A stretch of 64,000 nucleotides of DNA, from assembly GCA_031412335.1 (NCBI GenBank), contig JANOCT010000012.1, positions 1 through 64,000 on the forward strand. Reading direction: 5' to 3'. Made by a program: the position numbers and the translations under genes. Positions within the stretch are counted from its first letter, which is position 1, and every line of letters begins with the position of its first letter. This DNA comes from JBBQYA01 sp031412335. GTDB taxonomy: Bacteria; Bacteroidota; Bacteroidia; Sphingobacteriales; Sphingobacteriaceae. Below the pieces are notes generated by a model. It did no database searches, was not told the DNA's origin, and was given only the letters and a program-made list of their open reading frames with translations. Below are positions 45,085 through 53,329 of the stretch, in pieces.

Positions 45085-46269
45085 ATGATTGAAAACGACC
45101 GTAAAATTTTTAATCAGCATTTTTCTGAAACTAAATATCAGGAAATGTTGCAAAAATTATATTCAAAATTTAATCATGTTATTCCATTTAGAGTTGGGGA
45201 AACACCAGTTTTTATTTCTGATGATTTTAAGAATCACTTATATAAAGCTTGTGATGAAATTTTAGAAGTAATTTGCAAGCCAGATTATAAGGAGTTGGTA
45301 AAAAATGCAATTCCTGATGGTTTAACCGTTCCGGGTGAAGATGATCATACTAATTTTTTAGCCATTGATTTTGCTGTTTGCAAAAATAACAAAGGTGAAA
45401 TTATACCTCAATTAATCGAATTGCAAGGTTTTCCATCTTTGTATGCATATCAGGTTTTTTTGGGTGAAGTTTTTAAAGGCGAATATCCCTTTCTCGAATC
45501 TAAGCAATTTTTGCAACCAGGTGTTACGGTTGATGAATATATTAAAACATTGAAAGAAGTTGTTCTAGATGGAAACGATCCTAGAAATGTAATTTTATTG
45601 GAGATTGAACCAGAGAAACAGAATACCTATATTGATTTCTTGTGTACAGAGTTTTTAATAGGTATAAAAACAGTTTGTATCAGTAAAGTTTTAAGAGAAG
45701 GCAATAAATTATTTTACGAATTCGAAGGAGAAAAAATTCAGATTAATAGAATATACAATCGGGTAATATTTGATGAATTGCAAATGAGAGATGATTTGCC
45801 AAGAGTATTTGATTTTTCTGATAATTTAGAAATTACTTGGGCAGGTCATCCTAATTGGTTTTTCAAAATCAGTAAATATACCATGCCTTTCCTAAAAAGT
45901 ATTTATGTACCTGAAAGTTCTTTTGTCAATCAATTAGCTGAAATTCCTCTGGATCTTGAAAATTATGTATTAAAGCCATTGTATTCATTCTCCGGTGCTG
46001 GAGTTAAATTTCATGTTTTACGTTCAGATATTACGGAATTAACCTCTCCAGAAAATTATATTTTACAAAGAAAAGTAAATTACGAACCTATCATTCAAGC
46101 TCCTGATGGAATGGTAAAAGCTGAGGTTAGGATGTTATTTTTATGGTCTAAAAATGATTCAAAACCTAAAATGATGGCAAATCTGGCAAGATTAAGCAGA
46201 GGAGAAATGATTGGTGTAAAATTTAATAAAGATAAAACATGGGTTGGTGGAACAATCTGTATGTTTTAA
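45085..46269 (+). CDS. ATP-grasp-like protein, last gene of the operon
   Basis: The 394-residue protein has an ATP-grasp-like core. YVLKPLYSFSGAGVKFHV carries the ATP-binding lysine and glycine-rich loop, and KAEVRMLFLW is a probable metal strand. NRIYNRVIFDEL is a further conserved-looking phrase. The N-terminal half has no strong resemblance I can name (GLTVPGEDDHTNFLAIDFAV, then LIELQGFPSLYAYQ). Its placement 3 bp after the amidotransferase argues that the two work together, perhaps as an amidating ligase. It overlaps aroC tail to tail by four bases. Confidence 0.6.
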   Translation: MIENDRKIFNQHFSETKYQEMLQKLYSKFNHVIPFRVGETPVFISDDFKNHLYKACDEILEVICKPDYKELVKNAIPDGLTVPGEDDHTNFLAIDFAVCKNNKGEIIPQLIELQGFPSLYAYQVFLGEVFKGEYPFLESKQFLQPGVTVDEYIKTLKEVVLDGNDPRNVILLEIEPEKQNTYIDFLCTEFLIGIKTVCISKVLREGNKLFYEFEGEKIQINRIYNRVIFDELQMRDDLPRVFDFSDNLEITWAGHPNWFFKISKYTMPFLKSIYVPESSFVNQLAEIPLDLENYVLKPLYSFSGAGVKFHVLRSDITELTSPENYILQRKVNYEPIIQAPDGMVKAEVRMLFLWSKNDSKPKMMANLARLSRGEMIGVKFNKDKTWVGGTICMF

Positions 46270-47354
46270 TTATTTTTATAAATCTTATTTCTTAACAAAT
46301 GGTCGGCAATAACTAAAGCTGCCATTGCCTCTACAATAGGTACAGCTCTGGGCACAACACATGGATCATGTCGACCTTTAGATGTTAAAATAACTTCTTC
46401 ATTATCAGACGAAATTGTTTGCTGATCTTGCATAATAGTTGCAACGGGTTTAAACCCAACTGTAAAATAAATATCCTCGCCATTACTTATTCCACCTTGA
46501 ATTCCACCAGAATTATTGGTCTCAGTTTCTATTGAATTTTTATTTTCTTTTAATATGAAAATGTCATTTTGTTTAGATCCTTTCTCCTTTGTACCAGCAA
46601 AACCACTTCCATACTCAAATCCTTTTACTGCATTTATGCTTAACATGGCTTTGCCTAAATCGGCATGAAGCTTATCAAATACCGGCTCTCCTAATCCGAC
46701 AGGGCAGTTTTCAATAACACAAGTTATAGAACCACCCAAAGTATCACCGCCTTCTTTTACCTGTTCTATTAATTCAATCATTCTATCCGCAATTTCTGTG
46801 TCAGGGCAGCGAACAATATTTTCTTCAATCAAATCAAAATTTAATTCAGAATATAATTTCTCAGACTTAATAGTGCCAACTGCACTCACATATGCGGTAA
46901 TTTTTATTTGATATTTTTCTAATAATTGCATAGCAATACTGCCTGATGCAACTCTGGCGGCAGTTTCTCTTGCAGATGACCTTCCTCCACCGCGATGATC
47001 TCTAATTCCATATTTTTGTTGATAGGTATAATCTGCATGGCTTGGCCGATAACTTTTTGCAATTTCAGAATAGTCTGTTGGTCTCGCATCCTCGTTTTCA
47101 ATCAATAATGTTATAGGAGTTCCAGTGGTTTTATTTTCAAAAATACCCGATAAAATTTTTACAATATCACTTTCTTTTCTGGGGCTGCTAATTGCAGATT
47201 GACCAGGCTTTCTGCGATCTAACGCTTTCTGAATTTTGTCAAGAGATATTTCTAAGCCAGCAGGGCATCCATCTACAATTACCCCAATTCCTTTTCCATG
47301 CGACTCGCCAAAAGTTGTAATGGTAAATATTTTTCCGAACGAGTTTCCAGCCAT
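46266..47354 (-). CDS. aroC: Chorismate synthase
   Basis: The 362-residue enzyme makes chorismate from EPSP using reduced flavin. The N-terminus (FGKIFTITTFGESHGKGIGV), the DRRKPGQSAISSPRKE region and the RGGGRSSARETAARVA segment are diagnostic. It is the last gene of a three-gene aromatic operon on the minus strand, 3 bp after aroA. Confidence 0.95.
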   Translation of the reverse strand: MAGNSFGKIFTITTFGESHGKGIGVIVDGCPAGLEISLDKIQKALDRRKPGQSAISSPRKESDIVKILSGIFENKTTGTPITLLIENEDARPTDYSEIAKSYRPSHADYTYQQKYGIRDHRGGGRSSARETAARVASGSIAMQLLEKYQIKITAYVSAVGTIKSEKLYSELNFDLIEENIVRCPDTEIADRMIELIEQVKEGGDTLGGSITCVIENCPVGLGEPVFDKLHADLGKAMLSINAVKGFEYGSGFAGTKEKGSKQNDIFILKENKNSIETETNNSGGIQGGISNGEDIYFTVGFKPVATIMQDQQTISSDNEEVILTSKGRHDPCVVPRAVPIVEAMAALVIADHLLRNKIYKNN

Positions 47355-47357
47355 TTT

Positions 47358-48611
47358 TTAATTTATATCTATTGATTTTATGTCCAAATTTAATAAACCT
47401 AAATGTTCCCAAAATTGAGGATAAGATTTGCTTACAACATCTGGGTTTTCAATAATAACTAATTTTTGAGTAAAAACAAGAGGAGCAAATGCCATCGCAA
47501 TGCGGTGATCTTGATAGGTTTCTATTATTACTTCTGAATTCATTTTAAATCCAGTTGTGTTTAATTCATGTTTTCCAGATTTATTTTCATGGAATTGAAC
47601 ATCGAATTTTTTTAATTCATTTTCCAATGCAGTTATCCGATCGCATTCTTTAATTCTTAAACTTTCTAAGCCATTAAAAATTCCATTTACACCTAAAGCT
47701 GCACAACAAACAATAACTGTTGGAGCAAGATCAGGACAATTGACAAAATCTAATTCAATTAGATTAACCAACTTCTTTGATTTTAATAATCGTACTCCAT
47801 TTTCCTCAAATAAAGTTCTTACACCTAATTGAAGCATTATTTCGGCAATTATTCGGTCTCCTTGTTTACTTGTTTGCCTAAAACCTGGAAAGGTTATTTC
47901 GTTAAATTCTGATATTGCTATTAGACTATACCAGTACGACAAACTACTCCAATCTGGTTCTACACTAAAACTTTTACTTTGATAAACTTGTGGTTTAATT
48001 TGTATTAGCTTTTCAGTTTTTTGGCTAATAATTCCAAAATGACTCATAATATCAAGAGTCATTTCAATGTAAGATAACGATGATATTTTCCCATCTAAAT
48101 TAATTATAACCCCATTTGGAAGCAATGGAGCAATTAATAAAATAGCAGAAATAAATTGGCTGCTTACACTTGCATCTATCGATAAATGATTTGTAGATAC
48201 AGTTTTAAAACCTGTTAATGAAATTGGTGGATATCCTTTTTTTTCAGAATAACTTATTTCCGCACCCAATATTTCTAAAGCATCAGCTAATAGTCCAATG
48301 GGTCTTTCCTTCATTCTGGAGGATCCAGTCAAGGTTTTTTTTTGCTTTTTTATAAAAAAATATGCCAATAAAAAACGTAATGTAGTTCCTGCTGGACCAA
48401 CGTCAACGGTATCGCTATTATTTAAGTTTTTTAAAATTTCAAGTAATTTATTAGTATCATCAGAATTGGATAAACCAGAAAGTAAAACTTTATCGGTACA
48501 TAATTCAGCAATAATTAATGCTCGATTACTTTCGCTTTTAGATCCGGATAATTGAATAATTAATTCTTTATTACTAAAAGTTTCATTAGAACTTAATCGA
48601 ATGGCTTTCAT
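47358..48611 (-). CDS. aroA: EPSP synthase
   Basis: The 417-residue enzyme joins shikimate 3-phosphate and phosphoenolpyruvate. The motifs are LSGSKSESNRALIIAEL, VGPAGTTLRFLLAYF and the CDRITALENELKKF region. It is slightly shorter than the usual 430 residues but looks complete. Its start overlaps the end of the DAHPS-CM gene by four bases, indicating coupling. The order on the strand is DAHPS-CM, aroA, aroC. Confidence 0.93.
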   Translation of the reverse strand: MKAIRLSSNETFSNKELIIQLSGSKSESNRALIIAELCTDKVLLSGLSNSDDTNKLLEILKNLNNSDTVDVGPAGTTLRFLLAYFFIKKQKKTLTGSSRMKERPIGLLADALEILGAEISYSEKKGYPPISLTGFKTVSTNHLSIDASVSSQFISAILLIAPLLPNGVIINLDGKISSLSYIEMTLDIMSHFGIISQKTEKLIQIKPQVYQSKSFSVEPDWSSLSYWYSLIAISEFNEITFPGFRQTSKQGDRIIAEIMLQLGVRTLFEENGVRLLKSKKLVNLIELDFVNCPDLAPTVIVCCAALGVNGIFNGLESLRIKECDRITALENELKKFDVQFHENKSGKHELNTTGFKMNSEVIIETYQDHRIAMAFAPLVFTQKLVIIENPDVVSKSYPQFWEHLGLLNLDIKSIDIN

Positions 48612-49735
48612 TTAATCGAACCAACTGATTGTTTATTCATTATTTCTGAATGTCGAGCAATAGCTTCTTCGTGTATTAATGTTAACAATTTTTTAGCAAA
48701 AGATTGACTAAGATTCATTGAACTAGCCATTTCTGTTCGTTTTTCTATAATTTCTTCCCAACGTTTCAATTGCAAAATAGTCACATTATTTTCTTTTTTA
48801 AAATCAGCAATTTCTTCAACAATCGACATTCGTGATGATATACTTTGCAAAATTTCATCGTCAAGTTTATCTATTAATGCACGCATTTTGCTCAGTTTTT
48901 CAACAAAATTTTTATCCGCAGAATCTACAGATCTAACAATTAAATTATTAATAATTAGCGCTAAGTCTTCTGGTTTAAATTGTTGTTTAGCATCTGTCAA
49001 CGCCTTGTCCGGATTTATATGACTTTCTATCATTAATCCTTGAAAATCTAGATCTAATGCTTCTTGAGCCAAAGAAGGAATTAATTTTCTTGCTCCGGAA
49101 ATATGACTTGGATCGCATAAAATAGGAAGCTCTGGGAATAACCGTTTTAATTCAATTGGAATTGCCCACATTGGTTCGTTTCTATAGATTGATTTTCCAT
49201 AAAATGAAAAGCCTCTATGAATGGCTGCAATTTTTTTTATTCCAGCACGATTTATTCTTTCCAAAGCCCCAATCCATAATTGTAAGTCAGGATTTACAGG
49301 GTTTTTTATAAAAACAGGAATATCTACACCCTTCAAAGCCTCTGCAATTTCTTTTACAGAGAATGGATTTACAGTTGTTCTTGCTCCAATCCAAAGCATG
49401 TCCACTTCGTTTTTAAGCGAATCTTCAACATGTTTAGCTGTGGCAACTTCTACAGTTGTAGGCAAACCTGATTCCTTTTTGGCTGTTTTCAACCATTCTA
49501 AACCAATTCTTCCAACTCCTTCAAATTCATTTGGTCGTGTTCTTGGTTTCCAGATCCCTGCTCTTAATACACTAACTTTACCTGTTTTTTTAAGAGCTAA
49601 TGCGGTTTCAACTAATTGGAATTCTGATTCTGCACTGCATGGACCTGCAATAATAAATGGTTTTCCGGAAACTGGAATTATCCATGAATCAGCGTTTGCT
49701 ATTTCCAAAAGATTTTTCTCGATTTCTGAATTCAT
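48608..49735 (-). CDS. Bifunctional DAHP synthase / chorismate mutase
   Basis: The 375-residue protein has two parts. Residues about 15-265 form a class I beta-type DAHP synthase, with IIAGPCSAESEFQLVETA, VLRAGIWKPRTRPNEFEG and PILCDPSHISGARKL. Residues about 275-365 form a helical AroQ chorismate mutase (MRALIDKLDDEILQSISSRM). DAHPS runs the first step of the shikimate route, and the mutase diverts chorismate to prephenate. The fusion probably gives feedback control. It is the first of three aromatic genes. Confidence 0.9.
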   Translation of the reverse strand: MNSEIEKNLLEIANADSWIIPVSGKPFIIAGPCSAESEFQLVETALALKKTGKVSVLRAGIWKPRTRPNEFEGVGRIGLEWLKTAKKESGLPTTVEVATAKHVEDSLKNEVDMLWIGARTTVNPFSVKEIAEALKGVDIPVFIKNPVNPDLQLWIGALERINRAGIKKIAAIHRGFSFYGKSIYRNEPMWAIPIELKRLFPELPILCDPSHISGARKLIPSLAQEALDLDFQGLMIESHINPDKALTDAKQQFKPEDLALIINNLIVRSVDSADKNFVEKLSKMRALIDKLDDEILQSISSRMSIVEEIADFKKENNVTILQLKRWEEIIEKRTEMASSMNLSQSFAKKLLTLIHEEAIARHSEIMNKQSVGSIK

Positions 49736-49776
49736 TACACCATTTATTTATATTAACAGAAACAAAACTGTTTAGT

Positions 49777-50874
49777 TTAAACATTAAATCTGAAGTGCAT
49801 AATATCACCATCAACTACTACATACGATTTTCCTTCTACGCCGAGTTTCCCTACTTCTTTACATGCATTTTCTGAACCATATTTAATAAAATCATCATAC
49901 TTGATAACCTCGGCACGGATAAATCCTTTTTCAAAATCAGTATGAATAACTCCGGCAGCTTGTGGTGCAGTCATTCCAGTAGTAATTGTCCATGCCCGAA
50001 CTTCTTGTACTCCTGCAGTAAAATAGGTGGCTAGGTTTAATAATTTATAGGCTGCAATTATTAATTTAGCAACTCCAGATTGTTGTAATCCCAAATCTTC
50101 TAAAAATAATTGTCGTTCGTCAAAACTTTCTAATTCTGCAATATCTGCTTCAATAGCTGCTGAAATTACCAGCACTTCTGCATTTTCTGTTTTTACTAAT
50201 TCTTTTACCAAATCTACATACTTATTTCCATTCACAACCGACTTTTCGTCTACATTGCAAACATAAAGTACTGGCTTTAAGGTTAATAATTGTAAATCAT
50301 CTAAATGTTCTAAACTTTTCTCATCTAAATTAAGCGTACGAGCTGATTTTCCTTGTAATAATGTTTCTTGCACTTGGCGTAAAACTTCAACAGCTAATTT
50401 AGCATCCTTATCTCCAGTTTTTGCAGCCCGATCTGTTTTTTGCAATTTCTTTTCAACAGAATCTAAATCTTTTAATTGCAATTCAGTATCTATTATTTCC
50501 TTATCTCTTTGTGGATTTACACTACCATCAACGTGGATCACATTATCATCGTCAAAACAACGCAAGACATGTATAATTGCGTTTGTATTCCGAATGTTTG
50601 CTAAAAACATATTACCTAGTCCTTCTCCTTTACTAGCACCTTTAACCAATCCAGCTATGTCAACAATTTCAATTACGTTCGGAACTATTCTTTGTGGATT
50701 TACCAGTTCAGATAATTTTGTTAGTCTTTCGTCAGGTACGGTTATCACCCCAATATTTGGCTCAATAGTGCAAAATGGAAAATTTGCCGCCTGAGCTTTT
50801 GCGTTCGATAATGAATTAAATAAAGTTGATTTTCCGACGTTGGGAAGACCAACTATGCCACATTGAAGAGCCAT
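49777..50874 (-). CDS. ychF: Obg-like ATPase YchF
   Basis: The 365-residue protein is a TRAFAC-class nucleotidase with P-loop GLPNVGKSTLFNSL. It has the FCTIEPNIGVITVPDERL switch, DIAGLVKGASKGEGLGN and a NVDE motif in place of NKxD, which shifts specificity to ATP. A TGS domain forms the C-terminal end. It binds ribosomes and takes part in stress responses. It sits 41 bp before the DAHPS-CM gene on the same strand, which is probably incidental. Confidence 0.94.
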   Translation of the reverse strand: MALQCGIVGLPNVGKSTLFNSLSNAKAQAANFPFCTIEPNIGVITVPDERLTKLSELVNPQRIVPNVIEIVDIAGLVKGASKGEGLGNMFLANIRNTNAIIHVLRCFDDDNVIHVDGSVNPQRDKEIIDTELQLKDLDSVEKKLQKTDRAAKTGDKDAKLAVEVLRQVQETLLQGKSARTLNLDEKSLEHLDDLQLLTLKPVLYVCNVDEKSVVNGNKYVDLVKELVKTENAEVLVISAAIEADIAELESFDERQLFLEDLGLQQSGVAKLIIAAYKLLNLATYFTAGVQEVRAWTITTGMTAPQAAGVIHTDFEKGFIRAEVIKYDDFIKYGSENACKEVGKLGVEGKSYVVVDGDIMHFRFNV

Positions 50875-50973
50875 GAATTTTAGTTAAAGATTTGTGAAAG
50901 AATTTTGATATAATAAATTGTAATTTTAGTTCTAGCAAAAGCTAAATTTTTTAATAAATTGTTTTCTATTGAA

Positions 50974-51867
50974 TTATTTCTTTTTATAAAATTCAATTAG
51001 TGTAATAATTTTATAAGCAAGTTTTGCTAATGTATATTCAGATAGTATGCTATTTTCAATTGGAGCACATTCTACAATATCAAAACCAATAATTATTTTT
51101 TTACTTATAACTTTTTTTAGTAATTCCATTGTTTCGTTCCAGAAAAGTCCATTAGGTTCTGCTGTGCCAACTGCTGGCATTATAGATGGATCGAAACCAT
51201 CGGCATCGATAGTAATGTAAACTTTTTCTTCAAGAGAATCGAAAAGTTCGTTGATCCAGTTAGGATTATTTCTGATTTGATATGCATATGCCGTTGTTAT
51301 TTTGGGAGAGGATTTTATTAAATCTGCTTCCTCTTTGCATTGTGCCCTAATTCCAGCTTGTGAAAGTCGAACTCCTTCTATTTCATGAACTCTGGCCATA
51401 ACTGATGCATGCGAGAATTTATTTCCATTATAACTATCTCTCAAATCAGAATGTGCATCAATTTGTAAAACCGAAAAATTGGAATGAATCGTTTTCATGG
51501 CTTTTACAAAACCTAAGCTAACCGTATGTTCTGCGCCAAATGAAACGACAAACTTATCATCGTTTAATAATTTTATGGTATGTTGTTCAATTAGTTCTAC
51601 TGCAGCCGAATCTGTTTTTCCATTAAAATTGATCGGTTCTAAAGTTGCAATACCTGCTCGAAAAGCTTCAGTATTAGTTTCTTCATCATAAAATTCAACA
51701 AACTGCGATGCATTGATAATTGCTGCTGGTCCGTTAGCTGAACCTTGTAAATAGGATGAAGTATGTTCGTAAGGAACCGATTGGATTACATAATTTGCAT
51801 CTGCATACGTGCAGAATTCTGGTACTACAATGCCTAAAAAGTTTTCGTTGCTACCTAATACCTTCAT
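50974..51867 (-). CDS. speB: Agmatinase / ureohydrolase family enzyme
   Basis: The 297-residue enzyme has the ureohydrolase metal sites: SFGAEHTVSLGF, LQIDAHSDLRDSYNG and ITIDADGFDPSIMP. These bind two manganese ions. Agmatinase turns agmatine into putrescine and urea. The family also contains arginase, formimidoylglutamase and guanidinobutyrase, and sequence alone does not settle which. The length and the THFSHASVM-like NKFSHASVMARV segment fit agmatinase. A TATCTTTG -7 box lies 19 bases before the ATG. Confidence 0.8.
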   Translation of the reverse strand: MKVLGSNENFLGIVVPEFCTYADANYVIQSVPYEHTSSYLQGSANGPAAIINASQFVEFYDEETNTEAFRAGIATLEPINFNGKTDSAAVELIEQHTIKLLNDDKFVVSFGAEHTVSLGFVKAMKTIHSNFSVLQIDAHSDLRDSYNGNKFSHASVMARVHEIEGVRLSQAGIRAQCKEEADLIKSSPKITTAYAYQIRNNPNWINELFDSLEEKVYITIDADGFDPSIMPAVGTAEPNGLFWNETMELLKKVISKKIIIGFDIVECAPIENSILSEYTLAKLAYKIITLIEFYKKK

Positions 51868-51885
51868 TATTTTTCAATTTTCGCA

Positions 51886-51893
51886 CAAAGATA
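51886..51893 (-). promoter_or_regulatory. Putative -7 box for speB-like gene
   Basis: TATCTTTG on the minus strand fits TAnnTTTG about 19 bases before the start codon. I see no TTG at the -33 position. Confidence 0.4.
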
Positions 51894-52423
51894 GAATTTT
51901 TGGGTAGAGAAAAGGTTTTTGCTTTACGATATTGAAATTGCTTGAATGAAAGAATTTTGTAACAGAATCGGTTGTGACATTCTATAGTGTTACGTAAATT
52001 ATTGTTACTTGAATTGGCGAAATGAATAGAAAATCATATTTGCCTTAAAATAATTTAATTTAAACTTGAGATTTCTCTTTTTTTAAATATTAAGTTAGTT
52101 TTAATAATTTGTTAACCATGATTTTCCAATATGATATTCGTGTAAAATTTACAATAAGTTAAAAATATTTATTAGTTAAAATATTAGACTTTCTTTTAGA
52201 CAGTAGAAATTTTACCTTTAGAATTGTTAAATTAAAACTTCAAATAGTAAAATTTCAGTATAGAAAAACTGAGTAATTTTGAAACAACTGAATAATAAAG
52301 GCTTGTATTTTTTTTTCACAAATTTCGTTTCTCAATCTCAAAAATTAATTTTCTTAACAAACCCAATCAAAATATTTAACCTGAATTTAACATAGGAAGT
52401 ATAAACCCTGGAAAAAATCTGTC

Positions 52424-52431
52424 TATATTTG
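52424..52431 (+). promoter_or_regulatory. Putative -7 box for the 52584 gene
   Basis: TATATTTG matches TAnnTTTG exactly. Transcription would start near 52438 and leave a leader of about 145 bases. No TTG lies at the right -33 spacing. Confidence 0.45.
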
Positions 52432-52504
52432 ATTTTTGAAAATTTACAAGGAAAGGGAAAAAACATCACCCAATTTTTGACATTAATTTTAGCTCAAAAA
52501 GAAG

Positions 52505-52572
52505 GTGTAGTCCAGCTAACACGATAAAAACGGGGCATAACCGAAAAGCCATAGGAGTAGGAAACTAAACAC
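52505..52572 (+). promoter_or_regulatory. Possible structured 5' leader RNA
   Basis: GTG-TAGT-CC at 52505-52513 can pair with GG-ACTA-CAC at 52560-52572, skipping two AA bulges, closing a loop of about 46 bases. Inside, CGG (52531-52533) can pair with CCG (52541-52543), and GGC (52534-52536) with GCC (52548-52550). That nesting order would give an H-type pseudoknot. The sequence is less AT-rich than its surroundings and ends 11 bases before the start codon. All pairings were found by eye. Confidence 0.35.
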
Positions 52573-52583
52573 ATTTATTCAAA

Positions 52584-53189
52584 ATGAGATTTTTTAAAAG
52601 CATACTTATTTTATTTTTAACCTTATTTATTGGAAACACAATCTGTTTTTCTCAAGACAAAATTGTAGTAAAAAGCAGCGTAGATATCGATGCTAAAATT
52701 CTTGAAATCACAACCAATGAGGTTAAATACAAGAAATTTGATAATTTGAATGGTCCTACCTATTCTATATTGAAATCGAAAGTGATATCAATAAAGTATG
52801 AAAATGGTACAGTGGATGTTTTTACTAATACTGAAAGAGTAGAGGGAGACGCCCAAATTATTCAATTTGAACCAGGAACTGATTATTTTTTAAAAGGACA
52901 AAAGGATTCCAAGAACAGTTATCGTGGATATCAGACTGCCGGTGCAGCGACGTTGGTAACTAGTTTTCTTTTTCCAATTGCTGGCTTAATTCCTGCCATA
53001 GCTTGTTCGGCTACTCCACCGAAAGATAAGAATTTAGATTTTCCTAGAGCAGATTTAACCAAAAACCAAGATTATATGAATGGTTATAAACAACAATCGC
53101 GTAGGACAAAACAAGCTAGAGTTTGGACAAATTTTGGAATCGGTGCTGTAGTTGGAACCTTAGTTGGAATTGTTTTAGCGGGAGGATAA
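52584..53189 (+). CDS. Secreted/membrane protein of unknown function
   Basis: The 201-residue protein has a signal peptide (LILFLTLFIGNTICFSQ) and an N-terminal ~80-residue domain of short strands (KIVVKSSVDIDAKILEITTN). Two hydrophobic segments follow, at about 115-135 (AATLVTSFLFPIAGLIPAI) and 180-200 (TNFGIGAVVGTLVGIVLAGG). It resembles small Bacteroidetes envelope proteins without named function. It ends before a bidirectional terminator. Confidence 0.6.
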   Translation: MRFFKSILILFLTLFIGNTICFSQDKIVVKSSVDIDAKILEITTNEVKYKKFDNLNGPTYSILKSKVISIKYENGTVDVFTNTERVEGDAQIIQFEPGTDYFLKGQKDSKNSYRGYQTAGAATLVTSFLFPIAGLIPAIACSATPPKDKNLDFPRADLTKNQDYMNGYKQQSRRTKQARVWTNFGIGAVVGTLVGIVLAGG

Positions 53190-53276
53190 ATAAAAACTAA
53201 ACTTCAAATGAATTTAAATAAATAATAAATTTGGGTAATTAATTTTGCATAAAAGTTTATCGTTTTAAATTACAAA

Positions 53277-53311
53277 AAAAAGGGAGATACGTTTAAGTAT
53301 CTCCCTTTTTT
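53277..53311. terminator. Bidirectional terminator
   Basis: AAAAAGGGAGATAC (53277-53290) and GTATCTCCCTTTTT (53297-53310) form a 14-bp perfect stem with loop GTTTAA. With A and T runs on both sides it can end transcription of the converging genes from either direction. Confidence 0.92.
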
Positions 53312-53329
53312 ATTTTTATACAATATATT

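Larger units (their letters stand above)
51868..52583. other. Long intergenic region with a 5' leader at its right end
   Basis: The first ~550 bases are AT-rich sequence in which I see nothing specific. From 52424 on, a -7 box and a leader with possible structure precede the next gene; both are listed separately. Confidence 0.5.

Noticed and set aside
41315..46269. RiPP precursor peptide inside the amide-ligase operon
   Set aside because: The gaps are 3-78 bases and the only short frames are antisense shadows; no leader-core-like peptide could be found.
49221..49775. 184-codon plus-strand frame opposite the DAHPS-CM gene
   Set aside because: It lies wholly opposite a recognised enzyme with conserved motifs, has no own motif, and its translation looks like antisense of that gene.
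52505..52572. Assignment of the leader to the c-di-GMP-I riboswitch
   Set aside because: Only short words agree; the first hairpin and the tetraloop-receptor part of that class are missing, so I kept it as unnamed.
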